From assembly GCA_021292165.1 (NCBI GenBank), contig CM037877.1, positions 78,866,524 to 78,930,523 on the forward strand: a DNA stretch of 64,000 bases. The letters are read 5' to 3'. Source of the DNA: Shinisaurus crocodilurus. Its lineage: Eukaryota; Chordata; Lepidosauria; Squamata; Shinisauridae. Below are positions 54,147 through 64,000 of this stretch, one piece after another. How positions within the stretch are numbered: the first letter of the stretch is position 1; each line of letters opens with the position of its first letter. The notes beneath the pieces are model-generated. The model searched no databases, was not told the DNA's origin, and saw nothing but the letters and a program-made list of their open reading frames with translations. A program made the position numbers and the translations under genes.

Positions 54147-56628
54147 GTAAGTGAGCTCTAACAACTTGTCCCAATCCAGAAACAAGAGTTTCCATTTGTT
54201 TCGGAGCTTCCTAATGGAAGTGCTAAATCCCCATTGCACAGGAGGTGGGTGCTGCTTGTGGAATGGAATGGGTAGTTGCCCTCACTTGCAAAACGGAATC
54301 AGTGGTGGGTCCTGCTTGTGGAGCAGCCTGCTTGGATACTGCCCTATGTCTTGTCTCCATCACATACCTTCAGAGCCTATCTGCTGTTTTTTTTTTTTTT
54401 TTACTTTGCAAAGCATGGCCAGAAGGGCATGGCTTCCAGTTGGAAGCAGTGGGCTGGAGGAGGACACTTAACCCATCTCCTACCCATGAGCAGCTGCTTT
54501 CTTCTCCAACCCAGAGTCCAAGATGGCATGGAACAGAAACTTAGAGGGAAAGCAGCAGGAGCAGGAAGACTTCTCCACTGGAAAATCATGCCCTATTGTC
54601 CCTGCTCTACAAGGGATAAGTAGTGTCCAGGCTTTGAAGACACACAAAAGAGGCCAAACATAATGTTCTGGGCTAAAAGGCCAACATTGCCCACGTCACT
54701 AATATTGCCTGTAGGACGGTGGTTACACAGAGGGAGAAGATCCTGCAGCAGGTGTAGCCAGAGCCAGTTTCCTGCCAGCTGCTGTGATGTGATTTAGTGT
54801 TTCAGCCACCAAAACTGCATTGCTAACTGTGAAACCTTAAAACAAGGTGTTTCCAGCAAATTATTGTATGATTCACTCTTACTGTTTTGTGATTTGAAGA
54901 ATTTATTTTCCAGTGTTATTCCACCCCACCATCTGGGAAATGTTATTCCATGAACATCTTGAAGTTTGCTCTAATGATTTAGTTCTTCTGTGAGACAAAA
55001 TATGGCTTTAGTTTATTGTTGAAAACACTGCCATTTTCTTTTGGTGGGGTAGCCCTGGTGACAATTATAATAAACCAGATTGAGATCTTCCCCACATGCC
55101 AGTTGGAAGAAGTTTTGTAGAGGCTAGGCTGTTTTCCATACAGCACGTTGTAATCTGGATCTCATTGTGATGCCCTAAAAGAAAATATTTCCCCAGAGAT
55201 AACAAGAAATAGTTTGCTTTCAAGTTCTCTTCTCTCCATCATGGTTTTCACATTTTTATTACCATAATTTATTACCTAAAGAATATGTGACTTCTTGTGA
55301 CCAAGAGAAGAAACAGGAGGTATATCATATTTTTCTCCACCATGCACAGGGGTTCCAGGTACCCTCTTTATGAAGAATACAACATAATTCACTCTATATT
55401 TTTATGGGCTTATTACTTCAAGGTAGTGATACTCATGGGGGGGATATATTTCAAATTAAATGATACCACTACACACTGGGCTTAGTAAAAATAGAGCATC
55501 TAGAACACCTGTGTAAATCCAACCCAAATACATTTGAAAGGTACCAGTTTTGATGGTTGCTCTTAGTCTGATGTCTAATTGTCAATTCCACCTCTCCACA
55601 CCCTGTATTTCTTCATAAAGCACAGCTATATGTAAATTTGCAATGTTCTCAGAAGTGCATTCTGTACACTTCTGAATGTGCCACATACGGATATGCTGGT
55701 GTCTCCACATGTCTCTGACAATCCGTATTATACAAGGGGGGTTGTTAGTGTTCAGCTGGTGGGATAGCACTACTTCTGGATGCCATGACTGCAGGACAAC
55801 CCACCATAGGTGGCTCCAACCCAACCCCATTGTGCAGCCTATTGACACCATCAGCTACCATGCTCCCTCACAGCTGTGATGAACAACTGTAATCATGTTT
55901 AGCTTACTGCCTCCAGATACTGGCTTGAATTGAAACCCTCTCCCTCCCATGTATGAACAGAAGCAGTTTGCATGGTGGGGTGCGTGTGTGTCATGGATTC
56001 CCTTCCCAAACTGAAGCTCTTGATAAATTGCTCCCAAAGGTCCCAAAAAATTTTGGGAGGGACTTTGGGGATATGCTAGGCTGCTGCCAGAAGGAGAGGC
56101 ATCCAAGCCACTGATTCCCATCATTCATCATTAAAATGTCATGGCAGCCTAGGACACCTTTTAAAGCCTCATTTAAAGTTCAAATCCTGTTAGTTTTCCA
56201 GTTGTTTGCTCAGCTCCAGTAGCATCCATCACATAGCATACAAGTAAAAAATATATGCACATATGTAACCCCCATGAAGCAGTTTGGGACAATTCCCAGT
56301 ATTCTGGCTCTCAGAAAAGTTTCCCAGCATTCTGGGTTAGGAAAGTTTCATTGAGTACAAATATTTTGGCTTTTCTCCATTTTTAAATACAATTACAATA
56401 AATATGATTTTATATGGGGAACAAGACATTTGGGGATTTTTAAAATGTTATCCAGAAAAACATCCTTATATTTTTAAGAACTCTATTTATCTTTGCATTT
56501 GTCTTGTCAGATATGTCAGTGAAGCCAGAATCTAGAGAAGCATTAAACCAGAACCATCTTGTATGAGTGTTTGCTTTCCAAACCAAAACTCTATATCGGT
56601 ATACATGATTAACAGCTTGAAACATGTC
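54147..56628. other. No gene seen
   Basis: A T16 run lies at 54387-54402. Several 60-115 codon frames overlap on both strands at 54150-54620 and 55580-56124, without domains or splice context. Confidence 0.35.
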
Positions 56629-56648
56629 TATCTGCCTGTCTATCTATC

Positions 56649-56679
<31 letters not shown>

Positions 56680-56680
56680 C
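56629..56680. repeat. (TCTA)n and (CA)n microsatellites
   Basis: A short TATC/TCTA run is followed by about 13 CA units. Confidence 0.93.
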
Positions 56681-56854
56681 TGTTATAAGGGGTTTGATCC
56701 AATATAGTACATGTTCAAAGCACACTTTTTGTTATATAGTAGGGGTGGGCAACCATTTTGCCGCTGAGAGCTGCTGCAGTGAATGGTGGGTCAGGGGCCA
56801 CATGTTGGTGGATGTGACCAGATCTAGTGGTGGGTGGGACCAGGGCAGGCATCC

Positions 56855-56859
<5 letters not shown>

Positions 56860-56930
<71 letters not shown>
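56860..56930. repeat. Compound (CT)n(CA)n microsatellite
   Basis: About 19 CT units directly followed by about 15 CA units. Overlapping frames give alternating Leu-Ser and Thr-His artefacts. Confidence 0.96.
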
Positions 56931-56931
<1 letters not shown>

Positions 56932-56999
56932 ATGCGGAGGACTGGAATCTGGGGAAGGGAGGGTTAACCCTCCCCGTGCAGGGATGAGCCTTCCTTTGT

Positions 57000-57360
57000 A
57001 CTATCTTCCCCACCACAGTTGTGCTTTCCTAGCACACCAAACAGCTAGCAAGGGTAATACCTACATCCCATATTCCCCATCACAATTGTGCTCCCTATAG
57101 CCTTTTGGTGGGCTCTGGGCGGGGTGTGTGATTGTGATGGGAATGACAGTATGCAGAAAGGGTAATTCCCATGCATTCCCATCTTCCCCATCACAATTGC
57201 ACTCTGCACATATATGGGGAGCATGATTGTAATGGAGAGGACAGTGTGCATGGAGGGTCATCCCCACATCCCACCATCCCCTTGAAAATTGCCCCTACTA
57301 GCCCACCTAAAGAACTGTGTTGGGCTGGGAAGAACAGGATTGTGATGGGGAATTCAATGG
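57000..57360. repeat. Imperfect ~100-bp tandem array with alternating inverted motifs
   Basis: The motif 'ttcccca.cacaattg(t/c)(g/a)ct' occurs at 57006, 57073 and 57184, and a decayed form at about 57275. Its inverted partner 'gattgt.atgg' occurs at 57130, 57225 and 57338. A linker 'agggta..(a/c)cc.(a/c)at' precedes each direct copy. Units are 95-110 bp apart. Confidence 0.6.
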
Positions 57361-57497
57361 TGACAAAATTTGGCAATGGGGGGTGGGGCTTGGTTGGTTG
57401 GTTGTTGTGGGCTTGGGCATTTGCATAGGCTACACTGAAGGCATCCCAAGACTGCATCTGGCCTGTAGGTCATTGGTTTCCCACATGTGTTATTTTG

Positions 57498-59728
57498 ATT
57501 AGTAAGTCTCAAACATGTCATTTCAACTACTCTTTCTTAATTCCCAATTGGAACTCTAGATCCAGGATAGAAGCCTTTAGCTCTTCCCAAGTTTGGATTG
57601 TTCCCAAGTAATAGAGACTAGGGATAAAAATTCAAAGTCTACAATAAGAGATTGTAACAAAATAAAAATAATAAATACAGGATTAATAAAAGTGTTATAA
57701 TCAGAACTTATCAATACACAAGCCAAACATTAAAGTAACTGTAGTACAGTCAGAAGTTAAGATATATTCAGTTCAACTAAATAGACTGAAAAGAAATCAA
57801 TGTTCTTATTAAGATAATACTATATGAGTATTTCTGCACAGAATCTGTAGAGCCTCAGAGCCCTTTAGACATGTATTTATCAGCATGGTTGCTATTTGCT
57901 TCTGAAGTTCTCTTCTGCGCAATAAGAGAACATCTGAAGTCTTCACCCTGAGTGCGTTGCTGTTTCGTTGTGATTAGACACACATACATTGTGTCGGGGG
58001 GCTAGGTGTTGCATGCATAGCTGGCCACCATGATGCAACAGTAATCCATGTTGGATGGACGACTTTAGACATTCTCTCACCAGCATGGGTTCAACTCCAC
58101 ACCAAAGGGGTTCTCTGTGTGCCTTTGGATGTTACAGAATGCAGGAAGAATAAAAACCACATGTGCCCTATTTGGTAAAACAGGATTGTTGGATTATAGT
58201 GAAGATCAACAAATAAGGAATATAGATGTATATCTGTCTATTCAGAGAGATGTAAAGTGTATAGATGAAAACATGTAGGACAAAATATATTAGAGGTTGT
58301 ATTTTGCTTATTAGGAAAGAAGAAGGGAGACAAGCATAGTGTTTTGATAGGCTATAGAGACTACAGAACTTCAATATGATTGGCCTTCTTTCCTGAGATG
58401 GCACTGGACAGTCACAGTGGGGTTCTGAGGGCAGCTGGGGGGGAGGATAGAATTTTAGGTCAGTTGTAAGCTGGGATTGAGGAGAAAGGAAGATGAGAAA
58501 AGGTCTGTGCCTTCCAGTTTAGGGGGAAACTAACATAAGGAAGTTACCTACCATAAATTAGAGGACAACTTTTTGTCCATTTTGTTTTGATTACCTTCTT
58601 AGCTTGGCTGACTTTGTGGAGAAGGATATAAAGTTGTTCCTGATCTTTAAAAAGGAGAATTAAATACATTCATAGTTGCGTAGCCAGTGTAGCCTGGACA
58701 ATTTCAATTCCCAAGGTTAACCTTTTTCACAACAACAACAACAACAACATGGCTACCTTTGTATACTTGAGAGTACAAGGTAACAGAAGCAGTGCAGTAG
58801 ACCTCTCATCTGACAGGATGAAGTGTCATGCACTGCCCTGTCTTCTGTGCATGTTTCGGTAGTGTTTGAGACACGGAGGGAGATTAAAACACACAGTTTC
58901 ACATGATACATGAGAAGCCATTCTTAGGGTCAAACTACATGTGATGTGAGGAAGAACTGATAACAGATCTCCCAACATCATTTTCTTTCATGGAAAGCAG
59001 CTGTGAGAATCCCAATTTCCCCCCAGTGTTGGGAAAGGGAGGAGTTAACACTCCCTCCCCCACTCTGTTTCCTTGACTTAAATCCCCCCTCCCACCAATT
59101 GTTCTTAGCCACAGACTGGAGCGGGGGTGGTGGTGGTGGGAGAGATAGGCACCTAACTTTCTCCCTCAACAGGTAATAGTAGCTTCAAGGAAGAGTGATT
59201 TACATCAGGGTAATGGAGTGGAGGGAAAGAGTTAAACCTCACCCCCCACACACACACAGCTTTATGGCCCTGATGATCCTGATCAACCCTCCCCCCAAAG
59301 CTGCTTTTAAAGAAAGAAAATGACATCTGAATCACAAATCTCCCGTGTCACATGTAGTTTGGCCCTTAGGCAGAAACCATTTCCAACAGGAATGGCCATT
59401 TTCTGCCATCTTGTCTTTGCATAAGTTTGATCTGATTTAAAGCATCAAAGTACAATAATAGTCCCATAGGTGGATACACAGTCCTCAGAATTGTACATAT
59501 TGAAACTGTTGTTTCAAGTTCATCCCTATTTAATTCCACCTTAATTTCTGTGGTGGGATCTTTCATGTTGAACTGGGTGGGTGGGTGGGGGGGAAGTGTC
59601 CCTATAGGCAGAACTAACTAATAAGTACCCTGAAACTGCTGACAAGAGCAATTAATTTGGGATGTCCTTGGCGGCTCAGAAATACCTTTGAGATTTTAGG
59701 GAATAAACTCTTCAAGAAAACTGTGAAG
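57498..59728. other. No gene seen
   Basis: Unique DNA with an (ACA)n run at 58728-58750 and a G/T-rich run at 59122-59142. No TE ends recognised. Confidence 0.35.
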
Positions 59729-59800
59729 GCTACAATACTAAACATACTTGTTTAGAAGTCCATTATGTTGTAATTAATGGAACCTTTCATTCCCAGTAAA
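59729..59800. repeat. Decayed hairpin MITE fragment
   Basis: 'gctacaatactaaacatacttg', 'ttagaagtccattatgttg' and 'aatggaacc' match the 37627-37716 family at low identity. Confidence 0.35.
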
Positions 59801-60419
59801 TGAAAATATTAATCCTGAATTAGAGGCACATGCCATATTAGCTACAATGAGGACAATGATCATCTGAGCTTTTCTTTACAGATCTTTCCTTTCTCTGCTA
59901 ATTGGATGGAGACATTTTAATATCATTTCCTTCTCTCCTGCACTCTTTTTTTTTTTTTTTTTAATAGTACAGCTTGCTTCCTTCCCAACAGACAGGAAAT
60001 TTTCCAATATAATGTATTTCTCTTTAGTGACCTGGGTGGGTTACATGTGTCCACTTTTCTTTGGCTTCGTTCATTTGTTCATTTTGCAAGATTAATAAAT
60101 TCATTAATTTTATTATATTTTTAAAAACTGCTATACATGGATGATGTTTTCCTTTTTTTTTTTTTAATTTGATGTGACACAGTTTTCCTTTGGACAAAGG
60201 GATCTCATTAATGCTATCTTATTGTCGAATGGGAAACCAATGCATCATAGCACAGCAAAGTGATTAGGTGGATTTCTTTTTAAACAGAATAGCAATTCTG
60301 TGATGACTAGGGCCTCTGGGGAAAATAAAACAACCACATTATCTTAACTGGGGTTGCAGGGTCTGTGTAAATGACCTTGCTGCTGTATTTGCAGCTGTCT
60401 TGCTTTTCCTAATGACCAC
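59801..60419. other. No gene seen; candidate constrained non-coding DNA
   Basis: AT-rich, repeat-free apart from T16 runs at 59947-59962 and about 60151-60165. Blocks such as 'ctctgctaattggatggagac' and 'gcatcatagcacagcaaagtgatta' look unique. It lies beside the two exon candidates. Confidence 0.3.
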
Positions 60420-60461
60420 TTATCTTTTCCTCCCTGCTGGAAAGAAGAGGCATGACTTTAC

Positions 60462-60605
60462 CTCCAAAGATGACAAGTTAAATGGGTCAGTTTCCATTTT
60501 CTTCTTGATCCGACTGCTGTAAACACAGCCCAGGACCACCCAAATGGATAGCAGACCAATGCACATTCCAGACTTTGCTTCAATTATGGCACTTCCAGAA
60601 GCCAT
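60462..60605 (-). CDS. Candidate membrane-protein exon, unidentified (weak)
   Basis: Minus-strand frame starting at an ATG (60605-60603) encodes about 48 residues up to a GAG|GTAAAG splice-donor-like site (exon end 60462). Residues 13-30 form a plausible transmembrane helix (GMCIGLLSIWVVLGCVYSS), followed at once by a positive cluster (RIKKK) and an acidic/polar tail, as in a type I or signal-anchored protein. If the donor is not used, the frame stops after 61 residues at 60420. The start context is weak (T at -3, G at +4) and no convincing upstream acceptor was found; a MITE fragment begins about 20 bp upstream. I do not recognise the protein. Chance frames of this length are frequent here, so this is a hypothesis only. 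Confidence 0.2.
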
Positions 60606-60625
60606 GTAACTTACCTACAGTAAGC

Positions 60626-60667
60626 AGTAAGCCCTATTGAGTTCCAAGGTAAGTATAGGATTGCAGC
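60626..60667. repeat. Hairpin MITE fragment
   Basis: 'gccctattgagttccaagg' and 'taagtataggattgcagc' are the right half of the 37627-37716 type of repeat. Confidence 0.6.
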
Positions 60668-60791
60668 AAATGTGCAATGGATGCGCATGCATTATACCTA
60701 TTCATTTTCTTATCTTAAAAAACAACAAAGCCCATGTGTTAGAGTGACCTCAAGCAAATAAACATGAATAACAGTCTCCATTTGTCTGCAG

Positions 60792-60996
60792 GTGTTACAT
60801 GATGGGGGACGACGACAATGAGCACAGCTTCTATAACATTTTTGAATGGCTCGCATTTTCCAGCAAGAAGGAATCCATTTTGGGGCACTGGATGAATGGA
60901 ATTAGGAATGCACACACTTCTCCAGAAAGGTTTCAAGTTTCAACCAGTACTAATGGAACCATTCTATATAAGCCAAATGTATACAACTGTTTTTGA
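60792..60996 (+). CDS. Candidate terminal exon, unidentified (weak)
   Basis: A pyrimidine-rich stretch ending 'tttgtctgcag' (60781-60791) would serve as an acceptor. The frame that follows (TGT TAC ATG ATG ...) is open for about 68 codons to a TGA at 60994-60996. It starts with an acidic segment (MMGDDDNEH) and an aromatic-rich part (SFYNIFEWLAF). No known domain is recognised, no polyadenylation signal is obvious nearby, and it is on the opposite strand from the candidate at 60462-60605. Could equally be chance. Confidence 0.15.
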
Positions 60997-62930
60997 TCTT
61001 CTACAAGGCTGCAGGTGTGAAATGCAAAATTTAAGTTGAAAAGGTGGGGGGGTTGTTTCTCCATCAGCAGCTCTGTTCAGACTTGTGGGCTGGGATTGGC
61101 CTATGATGATGTCAAGTGAGAAATGTGCATATGCAGTACTGAGCAAAGTACAGCCCACTATGGATTCCTGGTTTCTTCTTTTTCACTTTATGAGCATATA
61201 ACAATGATAAAAGATATCTTCTGCCTGGCTTTCATAAAGCAGCCTTGCCACCCAGGAGGCACAAACAGTCGTGGTTACATTGTGTGGCAACTGGAGGGAG
61301 CATAAAGGGATATTCACACATGCACATTATGGCTGTCATAGCAGAACTGCTGTTCCAGTGTGTTGCGGAAAGAACTTGTAAACAGTTTGTGAGTCTGTAA
61401 AACCATATGACACCATGCACTATGCACCCACATCAAAAGCCACCATGACAATTATACAGTTCAGCATACATTTCTTCGTAAAGTATAACAGAGAAATCAT
61501 TTAATAGAGGCCAACTGGGGCATTCTCATTTCAGGGACCAGTGTTTGTAAAACTGGAATCAACTGGGTCCAGAGTGAGGTGATGTTTAGACAGATTTTGT
61601 TTTTTAGTTGGTTAAAGTGAGTAGATGAGAATTTCCTGTTCTCATCTGTTTTCATATTAAATACAGTAAGAAAATTAGATTGGATCACTGACTCATCAAG
61701 ACCTTTACATTATGCTCCTACAATTTCAAGATGTTCCTAATGTTCACTACTATGCCCATTCTGGATGGGGGCATTTAGCAGTCCTTGATGCAGCATTTGT
61801 CTGCGTTGGCCAATGCCTTTCCTTTTTTTATTTTCCTGAGGGTGGCTCTGGTTAGTCTCACCACAGTTATCAGTTTCTATTGAATCCAGAAAGCCAATCA
61901 GACAAACTATACCACATGTATTGGCTTATTTGTTTGAATCATCTGGGGTGGGCATGTTTCTGGGGTGCAAAAACTCTTCTTGTGGTACACTGTAGCCTGG
62001 ATTGCATAGTTCAGAGTAAGAGAGGTCTCCCTAGGGAGGCACAGATCAATGCCAGAGTAGGCATAGACACCTCTCTACTACTATTGTCTTGATAGAGTGA
62101 GGAGATAGGGCACCACGAGAGGAGGCTGTGTGCTCAGCTCACTCTAGATGTGATGGGACTGAATTAGAGAGGGAGGCAGGAACTATTTTTGCAGCCTTTA
62201 TGATTCTCTAAAATATCTGCCTCGGAGACCTTAAAGCATTTTCGTAGGGGCGGAAGAACCAGCGATTTTCAAGTTCGCCTCAATTCTCTGAAATGCAGTT
62301 TCAAGCTCATTTCACCTCACTTCCATTTTCATTTTTGATCTATTTTTTGGCTCATTCAAATGGGAAACGTGTGCATTTTGAATGGGGGAAATGCACATTT
62401 CTGTGCATATATTTCCCCCCCCAAAAAATGTTCATACTTTCTCCCATTGACTAAAGCGTAAAAATGTGGACACTGTCAGATGATTTGCGGACATAAACAA
62501 AAAATTATCATATATTCCTAGCATATCCTGAGCCCATGTGGAACATGACCTTCTGGGAGGCTGTCCTTTGCAAGATTCATTAAAATCAACAGGAGCTGTA
62601 CAAGAGCAGAGTAGTGCTCTAGTGGTAAGGGATGGGGGAGAAATTAGTTTGGTTCACATTTTAATGCAAACTTATCTAATTTTGCACTTTTGAACCAAGA
62701 GAATGTTGCAAATGATTATGCCCATGTTTGTCCGCTTTCCTACAAACCCCTGTATAAAGATGAGACTTAATAGCCATGGAAACAGTTGAAGGAAGGAGGT
62801 GCACTGAACATGCCCTTCCCCTTCCCTTGCCAGATGATCACCATGCAAAAGTTCATTCACATGGAGGCTCTTTTTGTGCAACCCCCTCCCCCCCTTTTTT
62901 GGTAAGGGGATAAATTAAATTGTGCAAAAA
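60997..62930. other. No gene seen
   Basis: Unique DNA. 62330-62470 (atgcacatttctgtgcat, ctcccattgactaaagcg) may share ancestry with 63425-63560 (ctcccatttattaaagc), suggesting an old dispersed repeat. Confidence 0.3.
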
Positions 62931-63173
62931 GAGATTGTGTGGCGTAGTGGTGAGAGTGTTGGACTGGGACTCGGGAGATCCGGGTTTGAGGCCCCGCTCG
63001 GCCACGAAACTCACTGGGTGACTTTGGGCCAGCCACTGCCTCTCAGCCTCACCTACCTCACAGGGTTGTTGTGAGGATAAAATGGAGAGGAGGAGGAGGA
63101 GGAGGATTATGTAAGCCGTCTTGGGTTCCTTGCAGGAACAAAGGCGGGGTATAAATGTAATAAATAAATAAAT
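62931..63173 (+). mobile_element. Sauria SINE (tRNA-derived)
   Basis: 'gtggcgtagtggtgagagtg', 'cgggagatccgggtttgagg', 'cctcacagggttgttgtgagg', (GAG)n expansion, 'gtaagccgtcttgggttcc' and an AAATA tail. 'attgtgt' is present just before the A-box region (62934-62940) and just after the tail (63172-63178), a plausible target duplication. Confidence 0.92.
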
Positions 63174-64000
63174 TGTGTATAATTGGAAGTTCGCATGGAG
63201 GTCTCAGCTTACACAGGAGGACAGCTGCATGCTCACAGTCACATCATTCCCCTAAGTCCTGTTTCAGCGCTGGTCCTCAGTGAATGTGCAAAGTGGGATA
63301 TGGAAGATTTGCTAGTAGTAATGAGGTTTGAGTAGGGATTTGCGACTCAGCAAAACTCAAGCTTGCTCAAAGCTCATTATGACTCAAGTCCATATCCTCC
63401 AACACATATCAGATTGCAAGCTTTGTTTTTTTTCTTTTTTGCATGAAAATCCATGCGTATTTCCCCATCAATTGTGTGCATCTTTGAAGTGTATGCATTC
63501 TTCTCCCATTTATTAAAGCATATTGGTGCACATTTTTGAAATGTACACATGCTCTGGAATACAATTTTTTAGGCCTGTGAATTTCACTGCAAGCTCAGAA
63601 ATGAACAGACTTTGACCACAGATTGTATCCAAGTCTGTGCTCGGTCCGGAATGTGTGAACTGGGCAAACCCTGAACAAAATGAATTGAAACAAATTTCTC
63701 ATACGGTTCTAAGCTTGAACACAGTGTAGGTTGAATAGTGGTTGTAGCCAGTCCTGCCTTAGGTCAGACCTGGTAGCCTCCGAGTCTCATTGAGTTCCAT
63801 GTTTCTCAAGAAGCCTCTAGATCAGTTGTGGCCCATAAGGGGTGAAGTTACCCAGCTCTTTCTTTGTGTGATTCTCTAGAAAAGAGGATCCACACTGAAA
63901 AAGATGAAGCTCTATGCTAAATTATTATTCTGTCTAGTTAGCCCTAGACTAAAATATGTTCCAGGTGAGGAACATTTGTCATTTGTCCACTTTTTGAAAA
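63174..64000. other. No gene seen
   Basis: Unique or unrecognised DNA to the end of the window; short frames only. Confidence 0.35.

Larger units (their letters stand above)
56740..57489. mobile_element. Degenerate hAT-like element, about 750 bp
   Basis: Left end 'taggggtgggcaacc' and, as reverse complement, right end 'cacatgtgggaaacc' are an imperfect TIR (about 10 of 15). Flanking 8-mers ttatatag (56732-56739) and ttattttg (57490-57497) agree at 6 of 8, consistent with an old hAT target duplication. The interior has (CT)n(CA)n and a tandem array. A related terminus occurs at 42081-42097. Confidence 0.55.

Noticed and set aside
54150..54623. Overlapping 99-115 codon frames
   Set aside because: Three overlapping frames open at once around a poly-T tract; typical of chance, not coding.
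57000..57360. CRISPR-like array
   Set aside because: Repeats are imperfect, spacing varies, motifs alternate in orientation, and the context is a vertebrate transposon.

Overview
The window is vertebrate nuclear DNA, almost certainly from a squamate reptile (lizard type). The strongest evidence is several copies of a tRNA-derived SINE whose body and Bov-B-like 3' tail match the Sauria SINE family. These sit beside 5'-truncated L2-like, CR1-like and L1 non-LTR elements and many non-autonomous hAT-like and foldback DNA transposons. Nothing resembles bacterial, phage or plasmid DNA: there are no operons, no Shine-Dalgarno/ORF structure, no rRNA or tRNA genes and no CRISPR. Confident translated similarity is only to retrotransposon proteins, so I read the window as intergenic or deep intronic DNA.

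Layout. 0-4 kb: L2-like LINE 3' ends broken by foldback elements, one of them nested inside another. 4-9.6 kb: unique DNA, LINE and hAT scraps, a possible LTR and a second foldback family. 10-15.8 kb: two hAT MITEs with perfect 8-bp target duplications, a probable LTR-retrotransposon 3' end, a 1.64-kb terminal-inverted-repeat element carrying an L2-like insertion, and an L1 ORF2 fragment. 16-26 kb: SINEs, a cluster of three GC-rich foldback elements (about 20.0-21.9 kb), a degenerate LINE and a 348-bp hAT element. 26.4-27.9 kb: a TA-flanked Tigger/pogo-like element riddled with SINEs. 28-33 kb: two oppositely oriented LINEs, one inserted in the other. 33-42 kb: an L1 ORF1 remnant and several foldbacks. 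42-56 kb: mostly unique sequence with CR1-like and L2-like fragments. 56-64 kb: a degenerate hAT element containing a tandem array, then unique DNA with two weak exon candidates on opposite strands (60.46-60.61 kb minus and 60.79-61.00 kb plus), and a SINE.

No protein-coding gene is demonstrated and no new multi-gene system is visible. The most noteworthy item is the GC-rich foldback family (five copies; two with recognisable 8-bp target duplications, one of them perfect), whose right arms repeatedly carry a splice-donor-like motif. Family names are by recognition only and no database search was possible.
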